The notes beneath the pieces were generated by a model, which searched no databases, was not told where the DNA came from, and was given only the letters and a program-made list of their open reading frames with translations. This document shows positions 53,036 through 63,164 of a stretch of 64,000 bases of DNA, one piece after another; the stretch's first letter is position 1; each line of letters opens with the position of its first letter. A program made the position numbers and the translations under genes. Source of the DNA: Roseibium aggregatum IAM 12614 (GTDB lineage Bacteria > Pseudomonadota > Alphaproteobacteria > Rhizobiales > Stappiaceae); the NCBI RefSeq assembly GCF_000168975.1, contig NZ_AAUW01000017.1, positions 62,001 to 126,000 of the forward strand, read 5' to 3'.

Positions 53036-54310
53036 TCAGTTCGGTTTGGTTTCCGGAACCACCTCGGTTTCTATGGGTCCGACACCATCGGCTGCTTCCG
53101 ATGCTTTCGGTCCGAAGGGCACCCAGCGCTTGAAGAAGCTGCCGACAGAGCTGCCGCCGGACTGGTCCTGCGGGGCAAAGGCAGTCTCGACAGCCGATCC
53201 CGGCCGTGGCTGGGCGGCCGGAGCAGCCCCTGCCGGGGCGTCCGCTGTCGCCGTTGCTGTTTCAACCGGTTGCGCCTCGGCAGCAGCGGCTTCCGCCGTG
53301 GCAACGTTCGGGTTGGTATCGCCGTCACCGCCACCAATAACTTCAGCAAGCCGGTTGGACCGTTCTTCCCAGCGCTTCTGACGCTCTTCACGGGCGTCAA
53401 AACGGGCTGCAAGCTGCTGGTATTTCTCGTTGTCGCGGCGCTGCTTGGAAGCAACCGCCGACGCGATTCCCGGGCTCACCTGATAATCAGGGCACTTGGC
53501 ACTGGCCCGGAAAGGCACACCCTCCACCAGCGTGGTGGCATCGAACACGTATTTCTTCTCGCATACGGAAATCTGCGGCGGGGTCTGCGTCACTTCGAAG
53601 TGGTCGTAGCCGGTCTTCAGCATCTGCCAGAATTCCATGTGCTCGCTGTCGCGATGGCGCGCCATGTTTTCCGGTGTCATGCGGAACGGAAACGCCTGCA
53701 CCTGGAAGGAGCGCTGACCGCCCTTGAAGCTGTCTCGGGCAAGCGCATAGATGTCCTGCACCTGCTCGTCCGTCATGGCGTAGCAGCCGCGGGAGGAACA
53801 GGCGCCATGCACCATCAGGTGCGAACCGGTGCGGCCGTGGGCGCGGTCATAGGAGTTCGGATAGCCGAGATTGAAGGCCAGATGATAACTCGAGTTCGGG
53901 TTCATCAGGGCCGGCGTGATTTCGTAGAACCCTTCCGGGGCCTGACGGTCGCCTTCCTTGAACTTCGGACCGAGCTCGCCTGACCATTTGCAGATCTCGA
54001 ATTCGTCCAGAAGCTGGTATTTGCCGGTGCGCGTCTGTTTCCAGACCTCCAGCGCGCTTTCTTCCTTGAAGATCCGGATCATGATCGGCGACGACGAACT
54101 CATGTTGAGGTCGTTCATCTTGCGCTTGATCGACGCACTGACGGGAAGCTGTGCCTTGTTCGGACCCGCGCTGAATTCGTCTCCCTGGCAAGCCACCAGC
54201 ACTCCGGCAAGCAACAGTGCCGCACCGATACGGGCTGTACGCCGGCCGTTGAGGCCGCTTTTGCTAAGAAGAAGGCCGGCTGGCGTGTTCATAAAGCGCC
54301 GAAAGACCAT
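53036..54310 (-). CDS. YafK-like L,D-transpeptidase family lipoprotein
   Basis: 424 residues. N-terminal lipobox LAGVLVAC (about residue 41) after a basic stretch, then a YkuD/YafK domain: PIMIRIFKEESALEVW, GPKFKEGDRQAPEGFYEI, NSSYHLAFNLGYPNSYDR, and the catalytic HGACSSRGCYAM (about residue 167, nucleophile Cys). The last 120 residues are low complexity, rich in Ala, Pro, Glu and Gln. It should act on peptidoglycan stem peptides or lipoprotein cross-links. The start is uncertain: ATG 54292 and GTG 54367 are alternatives. Confidence 0.82.
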   Translation of the reverse strand: MVFRRFMNTPAGLLLSKSGLNGRRTARIGAALLLAGVLVACQGDEFSAGPNKAQLPVSASIKRKMNDLNMSSSSPIMIRIFKEESALEVWKQTRTGKYQLLDEFEICKWSGELGPKFKEGDRQAPEGFYEITPALMNPNSSYHLAFNLGYPNSYDRAHGRTGSHLMVHGACSSRGCYAMTDEQVQDIYALARDSFKGGQRSFQVQAFPFRMTPENMARHRDSEHMEFWQMLKTGYDHFEVTQTPPQISVCEKKYVFDATTLVEGVPFRASAKCPDYQVSPGIASAVASKQRRDNEKYQQLAARFDAREERQKRWEERSNRLAEVIGGGDGDTNPNVATAEAAAAEAQPVETATATADAPAGAAPAAQPRPGSAVETAFAPQDQSGGSSVGSFFKRWVPFGPKASEAADGVGPIETEVVPETKPN

Positions 54311-54541
54311 GATACTGTCCCAAACTAAGCGGAAACCGACTAAGGCGAACGAATTGCCTTGCCGCACTTCCTGCGTCCTCGCCCCCGCGCAAAGGCTAGG
54401 GAATGATGGTTGACGATAAGTTACTGAAACCGGATTGCACCCGCGACCAAAATTATGGTGATAGGAACAAAAACTTGCCCAAGCGTCATCCTGCGCGTCT
54501 CAAGTTCGCCTGAATGACGGCAAATTCTGGCCACAGGATGG

Positions 54542-54568
54542 CAAAAGGGCCGCTTTTCGGGCGGCCCT
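54542..54568 (-). terminator. Terminator of accA
   Basis: AGGGCCGC (54546-54553) pairs with GCGGCCCT (54561-54568); read on the minus strand a T-run follows (54545-54542). The plus-strand side also has a T-run about 6 bases beyond the stem. Confidence 0.7.
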
Positions 54569-54675
54569 GCATCGTTTTTTTGCTTATCTGCGGCGTATTG
54601 AAGCCTTTTGCGGTTTTAAATGAAGCTGTTTCGCTGAACCCTGCAATCGGCACGTCTTCACTTGACCGTGAAGAC
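54569..54675. other. Intergenic remainder between accA and the L,D-transpeptidase
   Basis: With 54311-54541 this makes a gap of about 360 bases without a gene; apart from the accA terminator I see nothing definable. Confidence 0.5.
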
Positions 54676-55635
54676 CTAACTAAGCGTTCTGCCGATGGAG
54701 ATGAACTTGTCGCGTCGCTGCTTGCGCACTTCCTCCGGAGACAGACCTGCCAAACCCTTCAACGCGGTCTCGATGGCCTTGCCCGCGTTGTCGATCACGA
54801 TTTCGCGTGCCCGGTGAGCACCGCCGACCGGCTCCTTGATGATGTCGTCGATGACGCCGAGCTGCTTGAGATCCTGCGCGGTAATCTTCAGCGCGGTCGC
54901 GGCATCCTGCGCCTTGGCACTGTCACGCCACAGGATGGAGGCGGCCCCTTCCGGTGAAATCACCGAATAGATCGCATGCTCCATCATCAGAACCTTGTTG
55001 GCGGTTGCAATGGCGATCGCACCACCGGAACCGCCTTCGCCGATGACGACGGCAACGGATGGCGTGCCGAGACCCAGACCGACATCGGTCGAGCGGGCAA
55101 TTGCTTCGGATTGGCCGCGCTCTTCAGCCCCGCGTCCCGGATAGGCGCCGGACGTGTCGACAAAGCTGATCAGCGGCAGGCCGAAACGTTCGGCCATTTC
55201 CATCACCCGGACGGCCTTGCGGTAGCCTTCGGGGCGGACCATGCCGAAATTGTGCTTGAGGCGCGTTTCGGTATCGTGGCCCTTTTCCTGAGCCAGAATG
55301 GCGACGGACTGTCCGCGGAAACGGCCAATGCCCGCGATCAGCGCTGCATCTTCGGCAAATTTCCGGTCACCGGCAAGCGGCGTGAAATCTTCGATCAGCC
55401 CGGCGATATAGGCAACTGCGTGCGGACGGTCCGGATGACGGGCAACGAGCGTTTTCTGCCAGGGCGTCAGCTTGGTGTAGAGTTCCTGCAGCGTTTGCGA
55501 GGATTTCGTTTTCAGCCGGTCGATTTCACTGTCGACATTGACGGCTTCGCCATCTTCCCCGGCCAGAGCCCGAAGCTCCTGGATCTTGCCTTCAATGTCT
55601 GCAACGGGCTTTTCGAATTCCAAATAGCTGTGCAT
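54676..55635 (-). CDS. accA: Acetyl-CoA carboxylase carboxyltransferase subunit alpha
   Basis: 319 residues. LEFEKPVADIEGKIQEL at the N-terminus, YIAGLIEDFTPLAGDRKF, DTSGAYPGRGAEERGQ, VIGEGGSGGAIA and MMEHAIYSVISPEGAASILW are the standard AccA landmarks. With AccD it transfers carboxyl from biotin to acetyl-CoA for fatty acid synthesis. Confidence 0.96.
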   Translation of the reverse strand: MHSYLEFEKPVADIEGKIQELRALAGEDGEAVNVDSEIDRLKTKSSQTLQELYTKLTPWQKTLVARHPDRPHAVAYIAGLIEDFTPLAGDRKFAEDAALIAGIGRFRGQSVAILAQEKGHDTETRLKHNFGMVRPEGYRKAVRVMEMAERFGLPLISFVDTSGAYPGRGAEERGQSEAIARSTDVGLGLGTPSVAVVIGEGGSGGAIAIATANKVLMMEHAIYSVISPEGAASILWRDSAKAQDAATALKITAQDLKQLGVIDDIIKEPVGGAHRAREIVIDNAGKAIETALKGLAGLSPEEVRKQRRDKFISIGRTLS

Positions 55636-55975
55636 TTACTCGGTTACCTGAATCATGCCGGCGCCGCCTCTCGTCCGCGGCCGTTCCGGAAATTCTGTTA
55701 CAAGATCGAAGGATATCCGGCCGGAGGCAGCCGGTCACCCAAGGTCGATCGTTTCAAAGACGTTCAAGCATCTTTGCCGCCTTTGAACAACGCAAGATGC
55801 TTCAGGCCGTTTGACCGTGCCTGAACGCATACGTGGGGGCTGTATCAAGAGACGCAAGGTGGCGCAAGCCTCGGCGTGCCGGTTGCCGGAAAACGCAATA
55901 CCCCTGCGCCCGTCAGGCCCTGCCCGATTTCATGCCGGAACAGGGCACGCAGAGCGCTTCATCAAAGGCCAGGGC
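55636..55975. other. Intergenic region upstream of accA
   Basis: 340 bases with no supported gene. It should hold the accA promoter (minus strand); I see no clear hairpin or repeat. Confidence 0.5.
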
Positions 55976-56809
55976 TCAGTCGACGGACGCTTGATCGCTG
56001 CCGGCACCATCGATCTTGAGTTTGTCGGCTTCCACGATAAGCCGGCCGTTCTTGGTGTCGATGGAAATCCGGTACGGCACCAGCACGTTGTCCCGACCCA
56101 TGGGAGCAACCCAGACTTCCATATTCGCCTTGGCCATGTATTTGACCGAATCCTTGGACGGACGGTGACCGGCGACAGGTACCCAGCGAGCCTTGCAGAC
56201 CACCACCTGGCCGTCATAGCCGTGGCCGGAGACTTCCTTGGTGCCGGAGTAGCTCAGCTTGATATCGAACCGCGTCCAGCCGTCGAACACCGGCAGACGG
56301 CGGGAACAGGCTTTCGGCCCGAGGCTGTCCTTGGCCCGGCCAACCGGCATCAGCGCCGCACTCAGTGGATCGATCGCATTGCGCGTGTGCCGGTCCGTCA
56401 CCTTGATCCGCTCCGGATTCGGCTTGAACTGGGGCGCGACTTCCATGGACCGGATGCTGCCGGATCCCTGGCTCAGATTGACGTAGAAATCGAGATTGGA
56501 GGCTTGCGAGGCCATGCGGTATTTCGACGGCACGACGCGCGAACCGACCATCCAGCCCGATGCTTCCGCCCCACCCTTGCCGGTGGTGAACAGCGTGCCG
56601 ATGCCTGCGGGCTCGAGGCTGACCTTGGCTGAATAGGCATTGCCCTGCATCACGAGCGACAGCGTTCCGCGCCCGACCTTGAAACCGGCAATAGAGATAT
56701 TGTAGAGGCCGCCGACGCTGTTTTTCTTGGCTTCCGCCGGTGTCGTCAGCAACGCCGCAGCAAGCATTGGCAGGGCGACCAGCCGCCCGAAAGACATCAA
56801 ACCGAACAC
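55976..56809 (-). CDS. DUF3108 domain exported protein
   Basis: 277 residues with a signal peptide (ending near AEA-KK, residue 28) and a DUF3108-type beta-rich domain (YNISIAGFKVGRGTLSL, then YRISIDTKNGRLIVEADKL near the end). Function is unknown, probably envelope. GTG start 7 bases after GGAGG. It sits divergent to rpmB, an arrangement I recall from many Hyphomicrobiales. Confidence 0.82.
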   Translation of the reverse strand: MFGLMSFGRLVALPMLAAALLTTPAEAKKNSVGGLYNISIAGFKVGRGTLSLVMQGNAYSAKVSLEPAGIGTLFTTGKGGAEASGWMVGSRVVPSKYRMASQASNLDFYVNLSQGSGSIRSMEVAPQFKPNPERIKVTDRHTRNAIDPLSAALMPVGRAKDSLGPKACSRRLPVFDGWTRFDIKLSYSGTKEVSGHGYDGQVVVCKARWVPVAGHRPSKDSVKYMAKANMEVWVAPMGRDNVLVPYRISIDTKNGRLIVEADKLKIDGAGSDQASVD

Positions 56810-57149
56810 TTCAAAACCTCCGGACTGCCGCCTGGCAGCGAATTGCGCCCCCGCGCCATGAGAGTTCCGCGACGGAAAGATACCATGAATCCCGCTCGTT
56901 GAACGACCCCAATCATTCTAAATTATGGTAACTCACTGGTTAACGGCAGGGCTTCGTGCAAATAAAAGCAGTGAATCTCCGCAAAGCGGCGGAGATGTCT
57001 TGACGTTGGCCTCCACTCCCATTATAGCGGGGCAACTTTTTCCGAGAAATGCCGGAGACGATGTCGCCGGGCCTCAGGTCCGCGCCGGTTCCGGTTGGAC
57101 TTGCTGGGTTCAAGGTAACGGCCCAGCCACGAAAACAAAAGGTGATATC
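56810..57149. other. Intergenic region upstream of rpmB
   Basis: 340 bases without a gene, holding the rpmB promoter and a leader of about 115 bases. No riboswitch fold is recognised. Confidence 0.55.
57000..57028 (+). promoter_or_regulatory. rpmB promoter
   Basis: TTGACG (57000-57005), 17-base spacer, TATAGC (57023-57028): near-consensus sigma-70 promoter, giving a leader of about 115 bases. Confidence 0.65.
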
Positions 57150-57446
57150 ATGGCACGCCGTTGCGAACTCTCCGGCAAAGATGTGATGACGGGCAACAAC
57201 GTCTCTCACGCGAACAACAGGTCCCGCCGCCGGTTCCTGCCGAACCTGTGCAACGTGTCTCTCATCAGCGACACGCTTGGCGAAACCTTCAAGCTGAAGG
57301 TCTGCGCACACGCTCTGCGCTCCGTCGAACACCGCGGCGGTCTGGACGCATACCTGATGAAGGCCAGCGACGCGGATCTGTCCGACGCTGCCCGCAAGAT
57401 CAAGGTCGATATCAAGCGCAAGCAGGCTGAAGCCGCTGCCGCTTAA
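57150..57446 (+). CDS. rpmB: 50S ribosomal protein L28
   Basis: 98 residues, the long alphaproteobacterial form. [37 protein letters not shown] and [20 protein letters not shown] match L28. It starts 3 bases after GGTGAT. The conserved early cysteines (Cys5, with later Cys in PNLCNV) leave the zinc-ligand type undecided. Confidence 0.96.
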   Translation: MARRCELSGKDVMTGNNVSHANNRSRRRFLPNLCNVSLISDTLGETFKLKVCAHALRSVEHRGGLDAYLMKASDADLSDAARKIKVDIKRKQAEAAAA

Positions 57447-57516
57447 GGCCTGAAGCGCCTGCCCAACCGCTTTCGGCAGCAGGCCGCTCTGACAGTTGCA
57501 TAGAGCCTTCTCAGAA

Positions 57517-57540
57517 CGCCCAATCGACATCGGTTGGGCG
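57517..57540 (+). terminator. Hairpin between rpmB and the YhhQ-type gene
   Basis: CGCCCAA (57517-57523) pairs with TTGGGCG (57534-57540). Only a weak T-rich tail follows, so it may be the rpmB terminator or a leader hairpin of the next gene. Confidence 0.5.
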
Positions 57541-57562
57541 TCTGTCGTTGTGAGGTGAACAC

Positions 57563-58228
57563 ATGACCGCCACCCGGACATTTTCCGCGAGCCATCACGT
57601 TGTCGCCATTCTGGCGATGGCGGCTGTCGTCGTGGCCTCCAACTTTCTGGTCCAATTCCCTGTCAAACACTTCATCGGTGGCATCAACCTGGCCGATACG
57701 CTCACCTGGGGCGCGTTCACCTATCCGGTCGCCTTTCTGGTAACCGACCTCACCAACCGCCGGTTCGGCCCGGCGGCCGCCCGCAGGGTGGTGATGTCCG
57801 GCTTCCTGATTGCCGTTGTCGTGTCGGTGTGGCTGGCAACGCCCCGTATCGCCATCGCCTCCGGCACGGCCTTTCTGGTGGCGCAATTGCTAGATGTGAC
57901 CATTTTCGACCGCATGCGCAAGCTGGCCTGGTGGAAAGCTCCGGTCACCTCGTCCTTCATCGGATCTGTCATCGACACGCTGCTGTTCTTCGGCATCGCC
58001 TTTTCCGCCAGCTTCGCCTTCATCGACGGCCTGTTCGGCATGGAAGACAGCTCTCTCGCCTTCCCCGTGCCGTTCCTGGGCATCAGCGACGATACCCAGA
58101 CGCTGTTATGGGTCTCGCTGGCCATTGGCGATTTCCTGGTCAAGGTGCTCGTCGCCGTCGTGCTGCTCGCCCCTTACCGGATCGTGCTTGGCCTCTTCCG
58201 GGCCGTGCCGGACGAACGGGCAGCTTAA
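57563..58228 (+). CDS. yhhQ: Queuosine precursor transporter (YhhQ/VUT family)
   Basis: 221 residues with about six helices. NLADTLTWGAFTYPVAFLVTDLTNRRFG (here about 42-69) and FLVAQLLDVTIFDRMR then SSFIGSVIDTLLFF are the family signatures. It imports 7-cyano-7-deazaguanine-type queuosine precursors. GAGGTG precedes the start. A terminator follows. Confidence 0.88.
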   Translation: MTATRTFSASHHVVAILAMAAVVVASNFLVQFPVKHFIGGINLADTLTWGAFTYPVAFLVTDLTNRRFGPAAARRVVMSGFLIAVVVSVWLATPRIAIASGTAFLVAQLLDVTIFDRMRKLAWWKAPVTSSFIGSVIDTLLFFGIAFSASFAFIDGLFGMEDSSLAFPVPFLGISDDTQTLLWVSLAIGDFLVKVLVAVVLLAPYRIVLGLFRAVPDERAA

Positions 58229-58268
58229 GAGGCCCCCGAAAATTCCAGCCTGCGACATGGATGACGGA

Positions 58269-58294
58269 AAGGCGCTTTATGGCGCCTTTTTTTT
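58269..58294 (+). terminator. Intrinsic terminator of the YhhQ-type gene
   Basis: AAGGCGC (58269-58275) pairs with GCGCCTT (58282-58288), with T residues to 58294. Confidence 0.88.
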
Positions 58295-58362
58295 CAGGCT
58301 TCTGATTTCCCGCTTGCGCGAGCCAAGTTTTCCAAAAGAGGAAAAGCTTAGCGGTCCAACCC

Positions 58363-59403
58363 CTAGTCCTCCAGCCGGAACCTCAGAAACAGGGCTCGCT
58401 GCAGGATCGAGCGGTTGTTGTCGGAGACGAGGGTCAGGATCGTTTCACCGTTTTCATTGGTGTGAACGCCGAGCGCTTCCATATTGTCGATCTGGGAGTT
58501 GAAGTCGGCCTCCAGCAGCAGCTCGCCTTCCAGAACGGCTCCGGGAACGATATCCGCCCCGTTGAACCGGCGCAGCCTGAGCCCGATCAGGTCGCGCAGG
58601 TTGAAGCGCCGCTCAACCAGAACCATATCGCCACCGGGAAGAAAAGTGGCATCGGTCGCGTCGAACCGGTCGTGCCGGCGGATGGTGAAGCGTTCCGTGC
58701 CATCCGGACCGATGATGAAGCCCGACAGATCGTGCAGATCGCTTGGCACTGATTCAGCGACAGCTACGAGCTTGCCGGCAAGAGGGCCATCTTCCGGTCC
58801 CGCCGCCAAGGCTTCCAGTCCGGTGTTGCGCGGCAGATCGCGAATATCCTGCGGCAACGCGACTTCACCGATCATCTGTTCCTTGCCGGTCGAGATCGGC
58901 CAGGGAAACCGGTAGATGGCATTGCGGGTTTCGGCTGTCACGTAAAGTCCGGAGCCTGACAGTGTCAGCGCCTCCGTATCGTGTCCCCAGCGCGCATCGA
59001 GCGTTTTGCCGTCAGCGCCAAGCATCGGGGCAAAACGAAGATCTGCAATTCCCGTCGGCTTGCCTTCCACCGTCTGCTCGATCCGGCCGCTGACCCAATG
59101 GCCATTGTCCGTCACCGCCAGAAATCCGTTCCCGCCGTCCAGACTGATCAGACCGGACAGACCGCCAACCTTGCGGTCGGCAGCAATCAGTTCCAGACCG
59201 CCCAGATAGGTGAGCTTGCCGAATGTCGTGTCAGCCGTCCCGATGCGGAAGGTGTCGATGGACCGGGTGCGCGCCTTGACCGGCTGTCCAGAGGACAGCA
59301 GCTCCTCAGCTGAGGCGTTGACAGGCTCGACACACCACAGAGCGGAGAGAAAGGCGGCCGCCAGCGCGAGGCGACTTGCCGGACGACGTCCCTCTGCTGC
59401 CAT
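58363..59403 (-). CDS. Exported esterase-like phytase-family protein
   Basis: 346 residues with a signal peptide (LALAAAFLSALWCVEPVNASA, cleavage about residue 32) and a beta-propeller-like domain: GGLSGLISLDGGNGFLAVTDNG, WGHDTEALTLSGSGLYVTAE, NTGLEALAAGPEDG and FNSQIDNMEALG. It matches the esterase-like-activity-of-phytase family; substrate unknown. It follows cobT by 19 bases and is likely co-transcribed. Confidence 0.83.
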   Translation of the reverse strand: MAAEGRRPASRLALAAAFLSALWCVEPVNASAEELLSSGQPVKARTRSIDTFRIGTADTTFGKLTYLGGLELIAADRKVGGLSGLISLDGGNGFLAVTDNGHWVSGRIEQTVEGKPTGIADLRFAPMLGADGKTLDARWGHDTEALTLSGSGLYVTAETRNAIYRFPWPISTGKEQMIGEVALPQDIRDLPRNTGLEALAAGPEDGPLAGKLVAVAESVPSDLHDLSGFIIGPDGTERFTIRRHDRFDATDATFLPGGDMVLVERRFNLRDLIGLRLRRFNGADIVPGAVLEGELLLEADFNSQIDNMEALGVHTNENGETILTLVSDNNRSILQRALFLRFRLED

Positions 59404-59422
59404 GCTTTACGGATCCTGCCGT

Positions 59423-61333
59423 CTAACGATGACCCGCGCGGCGACGACGGCCACGCGTGTTGAAGGACGTGTCCACCTCATCGTCGAAGAGATTGGCGAG
59501 CTGGTCCGTCATGGCCCCTGCCAGTTCTTCGGCATCGACGATGGTGACAGCGCGGCGGTAGTAGCGCGTGACGTCATGGCCGATACCGATGGCGATCAGC
59601 TCGACCGGCGACCGGGTCTCGATTTCCTCGATGACATAGCGCAGGTGCCTCTCCAGATAATTGCCCGGGTTAACGGACAGCGTGGTGTCGTCCACCGGCG
59701 CGCCGTCGGAAATCATCATCAGGATGCGGCGCTGTTCGGGACGTGCCATCAGCCGGTCATGAGCCCACAGCAGCGCTTCGCCGTCGATGTTTTCCTTCAG
59801 AAGGCCTTCGCGCATCATCAGGCCGAGGTTGCGCCGGGCGCGCCGCCAGGGAGCATCCGCAGACTTGTAGATGATGTGGCGCAGGTCATTGAGACGGCCC
59901 GGGGTCGGCGGCTTGCCGGCACCGATCCAGCTCTCGCGAGACTGGCCGCCTTTCCAGGCCTTGGTGGTGAAGCCGAGGATCTCGACCTTCACCCCGCACC
60001 GCTCCAGCGTGCGCGCCAGAATGTCGGCGCAGGTGGCCGCAACGGTGATTGGGCGGCCGCGCATCGATCCGGAATTGTCCAGAAGCAGTGTCACGACCGT
60101 ATCGCGGAAATTGGTGTCGCGCTCCTGCTTGAAGGCAAGCGGTGCCATCGGGTCGGTCACGGCCCGGGTCAGCCTGGCGGTGTCGAGCAGGCCTTCTTCC
60201 AGGTCGAAATCCCAGGCCCTGTTCTGCTGCGCCATCAGCTTGCGCTGCAACCGGTTGGCCAGGCGCGCCACGGCCCCTTGCAGATGGGTCAGCTGCTTGT
60301 CCAGGAACCCGCGCAGCCGGTCGAGCTCCGCCATGTCGCACAGTTCTTCGGCGGTGATCGTCTCATCGAACTGGGTGGTGAACACCTTGTAATCGGTTTC
60401 CGGACGGTTGGAGGCCGGAAAGTCGGGCCGATCGCTTTCGCCCGGCTCCTCGGTGTCCTCCGACATGTCCTGGTCGGCGAAATCTTCCATGTCGGTTTCG
60501 GCAGCTTCCGTATCGCCGCTTTCCTGCTCTTCGCCGGAAAGTTCCATCTCCTGCGGAGAGGCTTCCTGTTCGCCGGAATCTTCTTCGCTGTCGTCGCCGG
60601 ATTCGGCCTCGTCGTTGTTCCCCTGGTCCTCGTTTTCGTCCGGGTCCATGTCCTGGTCCTGGTCGCCAAGCTCATCGCCCATGTCGAGCGATTTCAGGAC
60701 ATCACGCAGACGGGCCGCGAAGGAATTCTGGTTCTCGACCTCGGCTTCCAGCCGGTCGAGGTCGGCACCGGCCTTGTCCTCGATCCAGCCGCGCCACATG
60801 TCGACAAGTTTGGTCGCGCTTTCCGGCGGCTTTGCCCCGGTCAGGCGTTCACGCACCAGGAGGGACAGGGCATCCTGCAGCGGGGCTTCTTCGCGGCTGG
60901 TAATGTCCGGCGCACCGGACTTGCGGAATCGGTCATCGAGCATCACCGACAGGTTGTCGGCCACCCCCTGCATCCGGCGCGCGCCAACCGCTTCACAGCG
61001 GGCCTGCTCGACCGCCTCGAAAATCGCACGGGCGTCCGGGCCTTGTGGCATGTTCTTGGAATGCACGGCCTTGTCGTGGCAGGCGATGCGCAGCGCAATG
61101 CTGTCCGACAGACCACGGGTGATGGCGATCTCCCGCGCATTGATCTTGCGCGACGGCTCCGGCAGGCGCGCGGACATGCCGCTGAGACCGGGCCGGTCGC
61201 CGGAAAAGATGACTTCCAGTTCCGGCTCGCCGGAAATCGCCCGCATGGTGCCGCTCACCGACTGCTTGAACGGCTCGGTGCTCGGCGCGGGCTTGTTGCC
61301 CGGAAGGGAATTATGACCCGGCCGTGGTGCCAT
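59423..61333 (-). CDS. cobT: Cobaltochelatase subunit CobT
   Basis: 636 residues. A helical N-terminal part (about 1-215), a strongly acidic Asp/Glu/Gln linker (about 225-320), and a C-terminal von Willebrand A domain with the metal site DNSGSM (about residue 417). With CobN and the AAA+ protein CobS it inserts cobalt in aerobic B12 synthesis. It follows cobS by 7 bases. cobN is not in the window. Confidence 0.95.
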   Translation of the reverse strand: MAPRPGHNSLPGNKPAPSTEPFKQSVSGTMRAISGEPELEVIFSGDRPGLSGMSARLPEPSRKINAREIAITRGLSDSIALRIACHDKAVHSKNMPQGPDARAIFEAVEQARCEAVGARRMQGVADNLSVMLDDRFRKSGAPDITSREEAPLQDALSLLVRERLTGAKPPESATKLVDMWRGWIEDKAGADLDRLEAEVENQNSFAARLRDVLKSLDMGDELGDQDQDMDPDENEDQGNNDEAESGDDSEEDSGEQEASPQEMELSGEEQESGDTEAAETDMEDFADQDMSEDTEEPGESDRPDFPASNRPETDYKVFTTQFDETITAEELCDMAELDRLRGFLDKQLTHLQGAVARLANRLQRKLMAQQNRAWDFDLEEGLLDTARLTRAVTDPMAPLAFKQERDTNFRDTVVTLLLDNSGSMRGRPITVAATCADILARTLERCGVKVEILGFTTKAWKGGQSRESWIGAGKPPTPGRLNDLRHIIYKSADAPWRRARRNLGLMMREGLLKENIDGEALLWAHDRLMARPEQRRILMMISDGAPVDDTTLSVNPGNYLERHLRYVIEEIETRSPVELIAIGIGHDVTRYYRRAVTIVDAEELAGAMTDQLANLFDDEVDTSFNTRGRRRRAGHR

Positions 61334-61340
61334 CGGAACC

Positions 61341-62327
61341 TCAGCTCATGACTACGTTGACAGCGGATTCCGGCAGATCTTCGCCGAAGCAGCGCTGATA
61401 GAACTCGGCCACCAGGGACTGTTCCATGTCGTCGCACTTGTTGAGGAAGGTCAGACGGAAGGAAAAGCCGACATCGCCGAAGATCTGCGCGTTTTCCGCC
61501 CAGGTGATGACCGTACGCGGGCTCATGACGGTGGACAGGTCGCCGTTGATGAAGGCGTTCCGGGTCATGTCGGCCAGGCGCACCATCTTGGAAACGGTGT
61601 TGCGGCCTTCTTCCGTCTGGAAGTGCTTGGCCTTCGACAGAACGATATCCACCTCGTTGTCGTGCGGCAGATAGTTCAGCGTGGTGACGATCGACCAGCG
61701 GTCCATCTGCGCCTGGTTGATCTGCTGCGTACCGTGATACAGGCCGGAGGTATCGCCCAGACCAACCGTGTTGGCAGTGGCGAACAGCCGGAAGGCCGCA
61801 TGCGGACGAATGACGCGGCTCTGATCCAGAAGCGTCAGGCGGCCGGACGATTCCAGGATACGCTGGATCACGAACATCACGTCCGGACGGCCGGCGTCAT
61901 ATTCGTCGAAGACCAGCGCGACATTGTGCTGATAGGCCCAGGGCAGGATACCGTCACGAAACTCGGTGACCTGCTTGCCGTCCTTGATCACGATTGCGTC
62001 TTTGCCGACGAGATCGATACGGGAGATATGGCTGTCCAGGTTGACGCGGATACACGGCCAGTTGAGACGCGAAGCCACCTGTTCGATGTGGGTCGATTTG
62101 CCGGTGCCGTGATACCCGGTCACCATCACGCGCCGGTTGTGCGCAAAACCCGCCAGGATCGCCAACGTTGTGGCGCGGTCGAAAAGGTAATCCTCGTCAC
62201 GCTCTGGCACATGTTCTGACGGCGCGGAAAATGCGGGTACCTTGAGGTCGGACTTGAAACCGAAAACCTCTTCTACGGAAATTTCAGTGTCCGGCATGGC
62301 CATGGCCGCAGTCGTCGTCTCAGTCAT
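61341..62327 (-). CDS. cobS: Cobaltochelatase AAA+ subunit CobS
   Basis: 328 residues. Walker [11 protein letters not shown] (about 72-81), Walker [11 protein letters not shown] (about 136), sensor-1 LFATANTVG and a C-terminal helical part. It forms a ring with CobT and drives cobalt insertion. Its product supports the B12-dependent Ecm encoded in this window. Confidence 0.95.
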   Translation of the reverse strand: MTETTTAAMAMPDTEISVEEVFGFKSDLKVPAFSAPSEHVPERDEDYLFDRATTLAILAGFAHNRRVMVTGYHGTGKSTHIEQVASRLNWPCIRVNLDSHISRIDLVGKDAIVIKDGKQVTEFRDGILPWAYQHNVALVFDEYDAGRPDVMFVIQRILESSGRLTLLDQSRVIRPHAAFRLFATANTVGLGDTSGLYHGTQQINQAQMDRWSIVTTLNYLPHDNEVDIVLSKAKHFQTEEGRNTVSKMVRLADMTRNAFINGDLSTVMSPRTVITWAENAQIFGDVGFSFRLTFLNKCDDMEQSLVAEFYQRCFGEDLPESAVNVVMS

Positions 62328-62394
62328 CAGTCCTCCGCAGTCCCGTCAGTTCGGGAAGGGTCGTTTGGAAAAAGCCGGCAGGACCCTGCAGGCT

Positions 62395-62985
62395 CTAAAG
62401 GAAACCGGCTTTTTTCAGAACGTTATACGCCTGAATGATTTCCCGCAGGCGGTCTTCGGAAGACCTGTCACCGCCGTTGGCATCCGGATGGTTCAATTTA
62501 ACAAGCTCCTTATAGCGCGCTTTGATTTCGGCGCCACGGGCTGTGTAAGGCAGATTGAGCACATCCAGGGAACGTTTTTCAAGCGTTAGTAGCTTTCTTT
62601 CGCGCGGACGGCGCACTTGCTCGGCTCGCCGTTGCGCGTTGGAGCGCATGTTGGAGCGTGCGTCGAAGCCGTCCGGCCCCTCGGCTGCCTGCCGGTTTAC
62701 ACCCATTTTCCAGGTCGGCCGGTGCCCGGTCAGACTATCCTTCTGATAGCTGCGCACGTCGTCGTCGCCCATGCCTGTAAAATAGTTGTAGGACTTGTTG
62801 TACTCGCGCACATGGTCGACGCAGAAATTGAAATACTGCCCTTCCCGGTCGCGCCCTTTCGGTGCCCGGTGCGTGCCCGGCCGCTTGCAACCCGGATGAT
62901 CGCACACCGGATGACGGCCCTGTTCGGCCCGTTCCTTGTCCGGCTTCACGCGGATGCTGTCGAAGAGTTTTGAGTCCAGTTTCAT
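62395..62985 (-). CDS. DnaJ-like protein with C-terminal J domain
   Basis: 196 residues. A Cys/His-rich part (CDHPGCKRPGTHRAP...FCVDHVREYN, about 30-65) and a J domain at the C-terminus with the HPD motif in LNHPDANGG (about residue 167). It precedes cobS in many alphaproteobacteria; its partner DnaK function is inferred. ATG at 62985 has no strong site upstream. Confidence 0.85.
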   Translation of the reverse strand: MKLDSKLFDSIRVKPDKERAEQGRHPVCDHPGCKRPGTHRAPKGRDREGQYFNFCVDHVREYNKSYNYFTGMGDDDVRSYQKDSLTGHRPTWKMGVNRQAAEGPDGFDARSNMRSNAQRRAEQVRRPRERKLLTLEKRSLDVLNLPYTARGAEIKARYKELVKLNHPDANGGDRSSEDRLREIIQAYNVLKKAGFL

Positions 62986-63164
62986 GCGCCGAAATATTGA
63001 AGTGTGAGGGCGTGCGGGCAAGCCGCAGGCCGTTGCATTGTCCCGGTATCCAAAGTTAATTTCCTCAGACCGGATGTCGAAAGTCGAAGAGCCCGGCACT
63101 GTATCAGGCAGGGTCGGGCCATGAAAGACTTGAACTTCGAAAACAGCTGCGCCAAATGAAACCG

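Noticed and set aside
55811-56632. Plus-strand frame over the accA upstream gap and DUF3108 gene
   Set aside because: Most of it is antisense to the DUF3108 gene and it has no ribosome-binding site or motif.
57517-57562. preQ1 riboswitch before the YhhQ-type gene
   Set aside because: Only a simple hairpin is seen; the conserved A-rich tail and pseudoknot pairing of preQ1 aptamers are missing.
59210-61351. 713-codon plus-strand frame opposite cobT
   Set aside because: Antisense to cobT. The long uninterrupted frame comes from the acidic linker and GC-rich codons, and its hydrophobic runs are the complement of Asp/Glu repeats.
62328-62394. Cobalamin riboswitch before cobS
   Set aside because: The gap is 67 bases, too short for the aptamer, and no B12-box is seen.
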